Part shown: one piece after another, positions 57,021 to 64,000 of the stretch
How positions within the stretch are numbered: position 1 is the stretch's first letter
How the letters are laid out: the number at the start of each line of letters is the position of its first letter
NCBI GenBank assembly: GCA_943788425.1
Contig: CALSQF010000004.1
Location: 372,001-436,000 of the forward strand
DNA: 64,000 nucleotides
Source of the DNA: an uncultured Planktomarina sp.
Lineage (GTDB): Bacteria > Pseudomonadota > Alphaproteobacteria > Rhodobacterales > Rhodobacteraceae
Direction: 5' to 3'
Notes under the pieces: generated by a model
What the model was told of the DNA's origin: nothing
The model's input: only the letters and a program-made list of their open reading frames with translations
Databases searched by the model: none
Program-made: the position numbers and the translations under genes

Positions 57021-58077
57021 CAACATAAACTCGATCCACACTCCTGCTTTCATCGTGAATGAAGCTGTCGCGCTGCACAATATAATAGCGTTCCAAGGCC
57101 ATTGCGACGATGTTGGTCTTGCCCTCCGCCCTCATATCAAAACCCACAAGTCCATCCGTTTTGCCAAAGCTCAAGTGGCGGCGGGCGCAATCGGCATCAC
57201 ATGCCAAAAAATCAGTGAAGCTGAAGCGATGGTCGATACCGGAATTGATGATATTTTGATCACCTTTAACCTTATTGGCGCTGAAAAACTGGACCGCCTG
57301 CGTGTCCTATCGAGCCGTCTTTCAGCTCTTTCGGTTGTGGCGGACAACGCGGAAGTAATCCAGGGATTGGGACAGGCCTTTGAAGGGGCCCAGCGCCCGC
57401 TGAGCATTTTGGTTGAATGTGACACGGGAGCTGGGCGTTGCGGAGTGCAAACCCCAAGGGCAGCATTGGAATTGGCTGAAAAAATTTCCCACACATCTAG
57501 CCTAATCTTCGGCGGCTTGATGACCTATCCGGCGGCAAATGGCGCCAAGAATGCAGCCCATTTCATGCGCGAGACAAAACGGCTTTTGGACGCAAAAGGA
57601 ATAGCGTGCCCGGCCATCTCATCAGGTGGCTCACCAGATATGTGGACTGCGACTACAAGTGGCATCATTACCGAATACCGCATTGGAACCTACATCTACA
57701 ATGACCGTTCACTGGTCCAGCGTGGGACTTGTACCTGGAATGACTGTGCTGGCCATGTGCTCGCCACAGTTGTCAGCATGCCCACCCCTAGCCGCGCGAT
57801 CATTGACGCTGGATCAAAAGTACTCACCTCTGATCTATTGGGATTCTCCGATTATGGCCATGTCCTTGGTCACCCAGAAATAAAAATAGTTGGGCTTAGC
57901 GAAGAGCATGGCATCTTGGCGGTTACCGGAGAAAGCCAACTGGTCATTGGAGCGCGCATCAGGATCGTTCCAAACCATGTATGTGTGGTATCCAACATGT
58001 TCGATGATATTTGGATTGAAAATGAAAACGGAAGTCTCACACAATTAAAAATTGATGCTCGAGGTTGTGTGATTTAG
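57013..58077 (+). CDS. DSD1-type PLP enzyme (D-serine dehydratase / D-threonine aldolase-like)
   Basis: A 354-residue fold-type III (alanine-racemase-like) PLP enzyme. The PLP lysine is Lys43 in LRPHIKTHKS; ECDTGAGRCGV and ISSGGSPD bind the cofactor. Near the C-terminus His322 and Cys324 (NHVCVV) form the metal site. In characterised relatives His-x-Cys with zinc is found in D-serine dehydratase, while D-threonine aldolases have His-x-Asp, so a dehydratase is more likely. Such a reaction releases an enamine, the substrate of the RidA encoded in the divergent arm. Confidence 0.88.
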   Translation: MDDNINSIHTPAFIVNEAVALHNIIAFQGHCDDVGLALRPHIKTHKSIRFAKAQVAAGAIGITCQKISEAEAMVDTGIDDILITFNLIGAEKLDRLRVLSSRLSALSVVADNAEVIQGLGQAFEGAQRPLSILVECDTGAGRCGVQTPRAALELAEKISHTSSLIFGGLMTYPAANGAKNAAHFMRETKRLLDAKGIACPAISSGGSPDMWTATTSGIITEYRIGTYIYNDRSLVQRGTCTWNDCAGHVLATVVSMPTPSRAIIDAGSKVLTSDLLGFSDYGHVLGHPEIKIVGLSEEHGILAVTGESQLVIGARIRIVPNHVCVVSNMFDDIWIENENGSLTQLKIDARGCVI

Positions 58078-58080
58078 AAG

Positions 58081-58974
58081 ATGGAAACTAAAATGAAGCG
58101 GGTTGCCTGTGTCGGTGAGGCCATGATCGAACTGTCCATGATGGGCGATGATGTACAAATGAACGTGGCTGGTGATACACTTAACACCGCAATCTATCTG
58201 CATCGCACAGCGCCACAAGTGTCGGTGGATTATATCACCTGCCTGGGAAACGATACGTTTTCAGACCGCATTTTTGCCTTTATAGCGAATCACGGTGTTG
58301 GAAATTCGAAGATCAAACGGATCGTTGATGAAACGCCTGGACTTTATGCCATCACCACATCACCAGAGGGTGAGCGTAACTTCACGTATTGGCGCAGCAA
58401 CTCGGCAGCTCGGCATTTATTTTCAGACGGTGATTTCACCATTTTGGAGGCCTATGACGCAGTCTATTTATCCGGAATTTCAATCGCAATTTTGCCTCAT
58501 GCCGTCCGGCTTTCTTTGCTTACGTGGTTGGATAAATATTCAATTTGTTTGATTTTTGATAGCAACTACAGGCCGCATCTTTGGGAAAGTCTAGAATCTG
58601 CTCAGCAGATGACATCGGCCTTTTGGGCGCGGGCTGATATTCTATTGCCGTCAATAGACGATGAAATGAGCCTGTTTGACGAAACCGAAGATCAAGTGGC
58701 CTTTCGCTTTTTCTCTACGGCTAAGTCCGGCGCCTTAAAACGTGGGGCGCATGGACCGTTATCTTTGGGCATTGATGTGCATGCAAGCTATCTATCATCG
58801 TCGAAAGTAGTGGATACCACAGCAGCTGGCGATAGTTTCAATGGTGGCTATTTGGGGGCCCTTTTTGGTGGAAAAAGCCAAGAGCAGGCTTTGAAAATAG
58901 GTCATGACCTTGCGACTCGAGTGATTCAATACCGCGGTGCAATAATCCCAAAACGGACCGTGACACAAAACTAA
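58081..58974 (+). CDS. PfkB-family sugar kinase (2-keto-3-deoxygluconate kinase-like)
   Basis: A 297-residue ribokinase-fold kinase. CVGEAMIEL opens the fold, AGDTLNTAIYL lines the substrate site, and the catalytic base is Asp251 in DTTAAGDSFNGGYLG. The pattern of the substrate loop is closest to KdgK. The segment before LKRGAHG is shorter than usual. A KDG-like kinase in an operon ruled by a SIS-domain regulator suggests that the pathway makes a keto-sugar acid whose phosphate is the inducer. ATG 58093 is an alternative start. It is the last gene of the operon. Confidence 0.88.
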   Translation: METKMKRVACVGEAMIELSMMGDDVQMNVAGDTLNTAIYLHRTAPQVSVDYITCLGNDTFSDRIFAFIANHGVGNSKIKRIVDETPGLYAITTSPEGERNFTYWRSNSAARHLFSDGDFTILEAYDAVYLSGISIAILPHAVRLSLLTWLDKYSICLIFDSNYRPHLWESLESAQQMTSAFWARADILLPSIDDEMSLFDETEDQVAFRFFSTAKSGALKRGAHGPLSLGIDVHASYLSSSKVVDTTAAGDSFNGGYLGALFGGKSQEQALKIGHDLATRVIQYRGAIIPKRTVTQN

Positions 58975-59019
58975 TTAAGATTGGTAGGTCGACTTGGTAA
59001 TGTGCTTGGATAACAAAAC

Positions 59020-59118
59020 ACTCCCAACGGCAGTGTCAGACAAAACTACTTGAGATCGGACGAGCTAATTTGTAGCGTCTTCTAATGACAAAACCTTCTC
59101 CATTCCGCTACATGAAAC
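59020..59118 (+). mobile_element. IS6-type left-end remnant
   Basis: The segment ggcagtgtcagacaaaacta at about 59030 matches the left end at 48495. ATG 59086 begins MTKPSPFRYMK, the N-terminus of the same transposase family, before the sequence changes abruptly to a GGACC-rich stretch near 59119. Only the first 33 coding bases remain. Confidence 0.65.
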
Positions 59119-59351
59119 CTGGCCCGGGGTTCCTGGACCATCGTGCCCAGGCCCGTGGACCGGGAACCAAGAACCAAGGGCCCCGGACAATAGAGTAGCC
59201 AGCTGCGTCATGCCTATCGTGTTGCCCAGGCTCAATTAGCGCCGGATAGTTTTTCTCGGGCTGCGGTCCGTGGACCAAGACACGCATGCCTAGCAAAGCC
59301 ATCCAAGATGGGGTATAATAAAACCCCATAAACCGATGATAGTTGAGCACA
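59119..59351. repeat. GGACC-rich repeat region
   Basis: No gene is supported. The stretch is crowded with short palindrome-like words such as GGACCATCG, CGTGGACCGGG, GGGCCCCGGA and GGTCCGTGGACC, related to those at 46731-46785, 59648, 59809-59826 and 61431-61487. Minus-strand open frames here have the odd Pro/Arg/Trp composition expected from such repeats and are not believed. Confidence 0.5.
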
Positions 59352-59697
59352 ATGAAAGCTAATCCCAAACCATGGCTCTACGGCCCGAACTGGCAGGGTA
59401 GTTCGGTGCGAAGCCCGGACGCGCAGGGGTACGCCATGCCAGCGCCCCGCCAGACTCCCTGTGGGCCGCTGTAAGCTCCATGGAGGGGCTTCCACTGGGC
59501 CTCGTACCAAGGACGGCCTTGCGCGACTCAGAGAGTCTAAAATCAAGCATGGCAAGTTCACCAAAGAGAAGCGCGCAGAAGCGAGGCGCTTTGCCGAGCA
59601 AGGGCGTCAGATGCGCGGAGAATTGAAGGAGCTGGAGGCTTGGTTCGTGGACCACGGTCATCTGTCCAAGGACTGGCGCAAAGATTGGGAACTCTGA
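59352..59697 (+). pseudogene. HGG-motif small phage-type protein, probably frameshifted near its start
   Basis: The frame ending at 59697 reads VRCEARTRRGTPCQRP from 59401, then GRCKLHGGASTGPRTKDGLA and a basic, helical C-terminus ending WFVDHGHLSKDWRKDWEL. This Cys-x(n)-Cys/HGG-x-TGP pattern is common in small phage and island genes of unknown role. In that frame no start codon exists upstream before a stop at 59353, apart from GTG 59461 after the first half of the motif. ATG 59352 in the other frame gives MKANPKPWLYGPNWQGSS and would join at about 59400 if one base were changed. So the gene is likely broken, or starts at GTG 59461. Confidence 0.55.
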
Positions 59698-59945
59698 TAC
59701 GATGATAGCAGACCATTGGCATTGGACCAATTGCCTTGGGGGTTACTGCGGCCTTTCTTTTGGGCGAGCAGGGATGCCGCAAGGTGGTACCCACTAAGCT
59801 TGGGCCGCGGTCCGTGGACCATGGGCCTATAATGTTGGTGCCGCAAATTCATTGGGGCGCAATTTCATTTAGTGATCGTAGTGACTCGATTTTCCGCAAA
59901 CATTCATAATCTGAATTGTCTAGTGTGATGCTAAATTGGAAAAGT
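59698..59945. other. Non-coding gap with island-tail repeat and a long-range inverted repeat
   Basis: The part 59809-59870 (ggtccgtggaccatgggcc, then an aaattcattgggg tail) is a third diverged copy of the end of the island repeat. An exact 11-base inverted repeat, TAGTGACTCGA at 59879-59889 and TCGAGTCACTA at 59964-59974, brackets the 3' end of the helicase gene. No protein gene is seen. Confidence 0.5.
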
Positions 59946-61265
59946 CTACGAATTTCCAGTCATTCGAGTCACTAGATTAGACCTTTGAATTTTCTTCCCG
60001 TCTGAATGTCGAACCTCTTCCCAACTTGGATCATTGGCGATGAATTCTCTTATTTTAGAGTTAAATCTTGGTAATCCAGGGATATATTTGATACCCACCT
60101 CGTCCATGTCTTTTCTGAAGTAGATATATACTTCATTGAAAAGCTTTGCGTCGCGTTTTGGTACAGCTCTTCTTAAACCACCATCTTCTAGCCAGTTTCT
60201 CACGGTGTCCGCTTCTTTCATCCACTGGGTGGTTGCCTCTTGGCAAGAGGCTGGAACCGAGTAGTGGCCGTTTTTAAAGACTATTGCCGCTTCGCGGATG
60301 GCCTCTGAAATCAAAATGTCTCCCTGCTCTTTCATTAACTTTGTTTCAAAGTCTGAGATCCGCTCTTCAACAGGTATTGTTCGACTGAAGGGTATCACCA
60401 GCAGTCGGCGCTCGATCCCCGCATCTATGCCGCCTTTAAAACTTGGCAGTACATTAGTCGACAAAATATGCATAGCTCTGGGTTTGAACTCCACTGGCTC
60501 TTTGTAGATGATCTTTGCGGTAACAGGGTCTCCCGTAATTACAGCTTTGAATTTGTCCGATGAGATAGCTGCAGCGTTTGATAACTCATCAGACAGATTT
60601 GCTGACGCCCCGATTAACTTGGCCAGATATTGTTCTTTATCCATGTCACCTGGCGATATGCTACAAATGACACCATGCGGAAGTATACGCCTCAGCACCT
60701 CTTGAATGGTGGATTTACCATTCGCTGCAGATTGCCCATAAAGGATGAATGCTTTCGGTTCTTTTAACCGCGTCCCAACCCCACAGATAGAAGCGCCATA
60801 CATTTGTAAGATTAAAGAGCCATACTCTTCGGACTCTGCACCAAAACACCCAGTGAATAATGTGTCTAAGAGACCTGAGTGAGCTGCGGTCACTCTTGGT
60901 CTATAGCTATATTGAAGGCAGAACCTCTGCCTTAGGTCAGCGTGATGTTGAAGTAGTTCAACGATACCGTCTTCTGAAATTTTAACAAAACCATTCAGCA
61001 TGTTAACGCCCTTGGCAGCATTTTCGAAAAATCTGTTGCTGTTGAGCATTACTGAAAGTTCGTTAATGACGCCGTCGATAAATGCCTTGCTCAGTTTCAG
61101 CTTTGCTTTTTTAACTTTTGCGCCATCAAATTTGTGAATGGTTCGCCGAATTTCTATAGGAATGATCTCTTGCCAGGCGATTGTATTATAACCCCAAAAG
61201 CGGCCTTCATCAAAAATAACATTCTCAAATTGTTCTTTGAGTAGAGGTATAGTTTCTTTGGCCAC
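59946..61265 (-). CDS. SF3 / D5-type phage or plasmid primase-helicase, probably lacking its N-terminal part
   Basis: A 439-residue helicase of the P4/D5 type. The D5_N-like region spans about residues 60-160, Walker A is GQSAANGKSTIQ, Walker B lies in LSDELSNAAA, and sensor HILSTNVLPSFKGG with arginine finger region GIERRLLVIPF follows. A winged-helix tail ends the protein. P4-family proteins are usually much longer with an N-terminal primase, absent here. The start is a GTG at 61265, only 14 bases from the attachment core, with a weak AGGA upstream. Codon use is more AT-rich than that of neighbouring genes. It is a replication or excision module of a phage-satellite-like element. Confidence 0.8.
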   Translation of the reverse strand: MAKETIPLLKEQFENVIFDEGRFWGYNTIAWQEIIPIEIRRTIHKFDGAKVKKAKLKLSKAFIDGVINELSVMLNSNRFFENAAKGVNMLNGFVKISEDGIVELLQHHADLRQRFCLQYSYRPRVTAAHSGLLDTLFTGCFGAESEEYGSLILQMYGASICGVGTRLKEPKAFILYGQSAANGKSTIQEVLRRILPHGVICSISPGDMDKEQYLAKLIGASANLSDELSNAAAISSDKFKAVITGDPVTAKIIYKEPVEFKPRAMHILSTNVLPSFKGGIDAGIERRLLVIPFSRTIPVEERISDFETKLMKEQGDILISEAIREAAIVFKNGHYSVPASCQEATTQWMKEADTVRNWLEDGGLRRAVPKRDAKLFNEVYIYFRKDMDEVGIKYIPGLPRFNSKIREFIANDPSWEEVRHSDGKKIQRSNLVTRMTGNS

Positions 61266-61278
61266 TTCTATTTGGCTT

Positions 61279-61293
61279 CCTGTCTGTCCGCCA
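61279..61293 (+). other. Right attachment core
   Basis: An exact copy of the last 15 bases of the tRNA-Ser gene (cctgtctgtccgcca), without the rest of the tRNA. The adjacent bases differ from the tRNA copy on the left side, defining the crossover segment. Confidence 0.75.
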
Positions 61294-61540
61294 TGTATAC
61301 CAATTAAGTATCTGATTTAATATAATTATAATATTAAAACAAATATCTACCCACAACGCTACCCACAATGAAACATCAGATCAAAACAGAGTTAATCAGG
61401 GGTTACTGTGCCTAATCGCTACAGTTCACCCGCAGGACCACGGACCGGGCCCCCCTATCATAGGGCCCCACGTCTCGGACCACGGGCCTTTAGTATTAGC
61501 GTTGTAGATTCATTGGGTGGGGGTTTTGTTTACTGCCATT
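61294..61540 (+). repeat. Island-end repeat, copy B
   Basis: The diverged partner of 46591-46835, starting right after the right core. It keeps the AT-rich block, the doubled ctacccacaa word, catcagatcaaaacagag, aggggttactgt and ctcggaccacgggccttt in the same order. As it lies outside the inner element, it marks the beginning of a second, related element. No gene is seen in it or in the following 250 bases, apart from the promoter area of the next gene. Confidence 0.75.
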
Positions 61541-61795
61541 AACTGAAGAAGCAGACATTGCCCTATCCAAGCACTAACGGCTGCTATGTGGACAAAGTGT
61601 GAATTCGCTGCAAATGCTCCAATGGCCGCTTCTGTCGAGAAGCTTTAGGATTAGAGGATCGGGATGTAAGCCTTCGGTGCGAAAGCGACGAATAGTTCTG
61701 CAGAGACGTCGGTAACTTATGATGGCAATACTACACCCTTGCTATGATGGTTGGACCAAACCAGCTTACCTCGCTTTATGATTGGAAGACATTTG

Positions 61796-62890
61796 ATGCG
61801 ACCAGATACAATGCATGCGGTTTTATTGACTGGTCACGGCGGCCTGGAAAAATTGGATTACCGAACTGATGTGCTCATACCGCAGCCAAAGCCTGGTGAG
61901 TTACTGATCCAGATTGCTGCGGCAGGTATCAACAACACCGATATCAATACTCGTATTGGTTGGTATTCGAAGGCGGTTAACGAGGGCACTGATACCGGTG
62001 GCGCAACTGGCTTTGACAGTGTGGACGATGATGACGCTAGCTGGTCAGGCACGCCGCTGACCTTCCCGCGCATCCAAGGTGCCGATGTCTGCGGTTATAT
62101 CGTGGCTGTTGGTGACGGGGTCAGCGACGCGCGTATCGGAGAACGGGTCTTGGTCCGTAATATGTTGCGCACTTACGTTGATTTTCGCCCCTATGAATGT
62201 TGGACGATTGGCAGTGAATGTGACGGAGGCTTCGCTCAATTTGTTGTAGCACCGGCCCGCGAAACCCACCGTGTCGACTGCGATTGGACCGACGCAGAGC
62301 TTGCTTCGATCCCTTGCGCTTATTCAACAGCAGAGAACATGTTGCATCGCGCAGGCGTTGGTGCGGAACGGGTCTTGATCTCAGGCGCGTCAGGAGGAGT
62401 TGGCTCAGCCGCTGTGCAACTCGCAAAGCGACGTGGAGCTGAGGTCATCGCGCTGTCGTCAGTGGCCAAGGCAGAAGAGGTAAGAGCTTTGGGCGCAGAT
62501 CAGGTTCTCGACCGGAACGTCGATCTGGTGGCGGAATTGGGCACGGGCTCGATTGATGTGGTGATTGATCTTGTTGCCGGGGAACAATGGCCCTCTTTTC
62601 TTGATGTCTTGCGGCGCGGTGGGCGGTACGCAACCGCTGGTGCCATTGCTGGGCCAATCGCGCAGATTGACGTGCGGACGCTGTACCTCAAGGATCTCAC
62701 CCTCATGGGCTGCACCTTTCAGGAAGATGAAGTGTTTGCCAATCTGATCAGCTATATCGAAGCCGGAGAAATTCGCCCTGTTGTTGCCAAAACGTACCCG
62801 TTGCGTGACATCGCGCAGGCGCAAGAGGATTTCCTGGTAAAGAAGCATACGGGAAAACTGGTCCTGATCCCGCCGGAGGTATCTTCGTGA
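61796..62890 (+). CDS. MDR-family zinc-type alcohol dehydrogenase
   Basis: A 364-residue medium-chain dehydrogenase/reductase. The catalytic domain has [31 protein letters not shown] and [10 protein letters not shown]. The nucleotide domain has [28 protein letters not shown], a quinone-oxidoreductase-like loop. The substrate is unknown. ATG 61796 is chosen from several in-frame starts because GGAAGA lies 6 nt upstream. The stop overlaps the start of the next gene (GTGA), so the two are translated together. It is cargo of the second island element. Confidence 0.85.
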   Translation: MRPDTMHAVLLTGHGGLEKLDYRTDVLIPQPKPGELLIQIAAAGINNTDINTRIGWYSKAVNEGTDTGGATGFDSVDDDDASWSGTPLTFPRIQGADVCGYIVAVGDGVSDARIGERVLVRNMLRTYVDFRPYECWTIGSECDGGFAQFVVAPARETHRVDCDWTDAELASIPCAYSTAENMLHRAGVGAERVLISGASGGVGSAAVQLAKRRGAEVIALSSVAKAEEVRALGADQVLDRNVDLVAELGTGSIDVVIDLVAGEQWPSFLDVLRRGGRYATAGAIAGPIAQIDVRTLYLKDLTLMGCTFQEDEVFANLISYIEAGEIRPVVAKTYPLRDIAQAQEDFLVKKHTGKLVLIPPEVSS

Positions 62891-63990
62891 AAATCGCTCA
62901 CCTGAATATCTACCAATATGATTTACCGGTCAAAAATGGCCCATACACAATGTCATATGGTGAGATATTCTCGCTGGACACGACGCTGGTGAAACTGGTC
63001 ACAGACACTGGCGTTGTCGGCTGGGGCGAAACATGCCCGCTGGGGCCGGTTTATGCCGAAGCCCACGCCAAAGGGGCGCGCGCAGCCCTATTGGAGATGG
63101 CTCCGGGATTGATCGGTACGGAGGTCTTGCCGCTTAGCGTGCACCGACAGATGGATCATCTGCTCCATGGCCATAACTATGCGAAAGCTGCGATCGACAT
63201 TGCCGTCTTTGACGCGTTGGGCAAATCCCTTGGACTTCGTGTTGCAGATCTGTTGGGTGGGGCCGCGATGGACCGCGTTCCTTCGTATTACGCGATCGGG
63301 ATCGAAACGCCAGACAACGCTGGGCGGATAGCAGCTGCAAAACGCGCAGAAGGCTACCCGCGACTGCAATTGAAGGTCGGCGCACATTCACCAGAAGTCG
63401 ACGTTGAGGTGATCCGCAAGGTTTGGGAGGCCATCAAAGGCAGTGGCATGCGTCTTGCCATTGATGCCAACAGAGGCTGGAGCACCCGCGATGCCATGTA
63501 CATCAGCCGTTCATGCGCCGATATTCCGTTCGTTCTGGAGCAACCATGCAGCACAAATGACGAACTGCGCCAACTGCGGCCATTGCTTCACCACCCACTT
63601 TACATCGACGAGAGTTCTTATGATGTGAACACAGTGATTAGCGCTGCTGGCTCAGGGTTGGTTGATGGCTTTGGGCTGAAACTTACCAGGCTGGGCGGGT
63701 TGCAGCCGATGACGACGGTGCGCGACATTTGCGCGGCGCGGAATTTGCCGCACTCATGTGACGACGCATGGGGTGGCGATATCCTTGCAGCGGCTTGCAC
63801 CCATTTAGGGGCAACAGTGCGCCCAGACTTGTTGGAAGGTGTTTGGTTGGCAGCGCCCTATATCGACGGCCACTATTGCGGTGAAAGTGGCCTGGAGGTT
63901 GTAGGCGGTCATATTGATCTTCCGAAGGGCCCAGGCCTGGGCATCACGCCAGATGAGGCACTCTTTGGCGACCCCGTTGCCGCGTTTTAA
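62887..63990 (+). CDS. Enolase-superfamily enzyme (MR/MLE), possibly cis-3-hydroxyproline dehydratase-like
   Basis: A 367-residue mandelate racemase/muconate lactonizing family protein. Active-site residues of the two-lysine subgroup can be placed: Lys163 (QLKVG), metal ligands Asp193 (DANRGW), Glu218 (LEQP) and Asp241 (DES), and Lys265 (LKLTRLGG). The capping domain with [14 protein letters not shown] is intact. The overall pattern recalls dipeptide epimerases and cis-3-hydroxy-L-proline dehydratases; sequence alone does not decide. The start is GTG 62887 with GGAGGT 7 nt upstream, overlapping the dehydrogenase stop. The gene is complete 10 bases before the window ends. Confidence 0.87.
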   Translation: MKIAHLNIYQYDLPVKNGPYTMSYGEIFSLDTTLVKLVTDTGVVGWGETCPLGPVYAEAHAKGARAALLEMAPGLIGTEVLPLSVHRQMDHLLHGHNYAKAAIDIAVFDALGKSLGLRVADLLGGAAMDRVPSYYAIGIETPDNAGRIAAAKRAEGYPRLQLKVGAHSPEVDVEVIRKVWEAIKGSGMRLAIDANRGWSTRDAMYISRSCADIPFVLEQPCSTNDELRQLRPLLHHPLYIDESSYDVNTVISAAGSGLVDGFGLKLTRLGGLQPMTTVRDICAARNLPHSCDDAWGGDILAAACTHLGATVRPDLLEGVWLAAPYIDGHYCGESGLEVVGGHIDLPKGPGLGITPDEALFGDPVAAF

Positions 63991-64000
63991 ATCACGCTAG

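Larger units (their letters stand above)
46576..61293. mobile_element. Genomic island integrated at tRNA-Ser(GGA)
   Basis: The island is bounded by two exact copies of the 15-base core cctgtctgtccgcca: the tRNA 3' end and 61279-61293. Inside are IS6-type transposase fragments, an MFS transporter, a complete ABC/peptidase/PLP-enzyme/kinase cassette with its own regulator, a phage-type small gene and an SF3 helicase lying against the right core. Many coding parts are less GC-rich than the flanking core genes, especially the helicase. No integrase is visible, so the element is probably immobile alone or relies on an integrase elsewhere. The flanks after both cores are homologous but diverged, which means the right core abuts a second element. 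Confidence 0.8.

Noticed and set aside
59108-59564. Minus-strand open frames in the GGACC-rich region
   Set aside because: They follow from the repetitive GC-rich words and lie partly antisense to the HGG-motif gene; no ribosome-binding sites or family resemblance.
61294-61540. Reading the 61294-61540 repeat as the simple right half of one att duplication
   Set aside because: The homology extends far past the core and is diverged, which a single integration event does not create.
46591-61540. CRISPR array in the repeat-rich island ends
   Set aside because: The repeats are irregular in length and spacing, there are no uniform spacers and no cas genes.

Overview
The window looks like a Roseobacter-group alphaproteobacterium (Rhodobacterales). 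The evidence is the ftsA-ftsZ-lpxC-bamD-recN cell-division tail, the aerobic cobaltochelatase pair cobS/cobT, the fumC-DUF4169-ribbon-helix-helix neighbourhood, and a two-piece, circularly permuted tmRNA with an alphaproteobacterial tag. Placement below this level is not possible from the sequence alone.

Positions 1-46500 are a dense core-genome stretch. It holds cell division and envelope genes (ftsA, ftsZ, lpxC, bamD, recN), then pepP, cobT, cobS, a DnaJ-domain protein, bolA, gatB, pepN, malate synthase G with a GlcG-like protein, a glutamine-amidotransferase-like hydrolase, an SDR, the transhydrogenase pair pntA/pntB, a DUF3422 membrane protein, argE, moaA and an AMP-dependent acyl-CoA ligase. 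These are followed by an sspB-fumC-DUF4169-RHH group, chrA, a hydantoinase, a secreted protein, ssrA (tmRNA), acuI, a cysteine-desulfurase-like gene, a photolyase, cfa, a GGCT-NUDIX fusion, cysK and a DUF3772/MscS channel. Neighbouring genes often overlap at their ends. Four genes between about 14.8 and 30.2 kb (pepN, argE, the AMP ligase and the small RHH gene) are each broken by a single small indel, while the reading on both sides remains family-like. That is either real decay or assembly error.

At 46501 a tRNA-Ser(GGA) marks the start of an accessory region. The last 15 bases of the tRNA recur exactly at 61279-61293, and about 240 bp after each copy are similar but clearly diverged. This fits two related elements stacked at the same tRNA. 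The inner element (about 46591-61293) carries an MFS transporter, IS6-type transposase remnants and an intact catabolic cassette. The cassette has a divergent rpiR-ridA pair and an operon of a Dpp-type ABC importer, an M81 (MlrC) metallopeptidase, a zinc/PLP D-serine-dehydratase-like enzyme and a PfkB kinase. Two TGTAA-N5-TTACA palindromes lie between the two arms and are good candidates for the RpiR operator. The element ends with a damaged HGG-motif small gene, GGACC-rich repeats and a shortened SF3 (D5/P4-type) helicase whose 5' end lies against the attachment core. No integrase gene is visible.

Beyond 61294 a second element begins. Its visible cargo is an MDR-family dehydrogenase translationally overlapping an enolase-superfamily (MR/MLE) enzyme, which suggests a hydroxy-acid or hydroxyproline-type pathway running off the end of the window.
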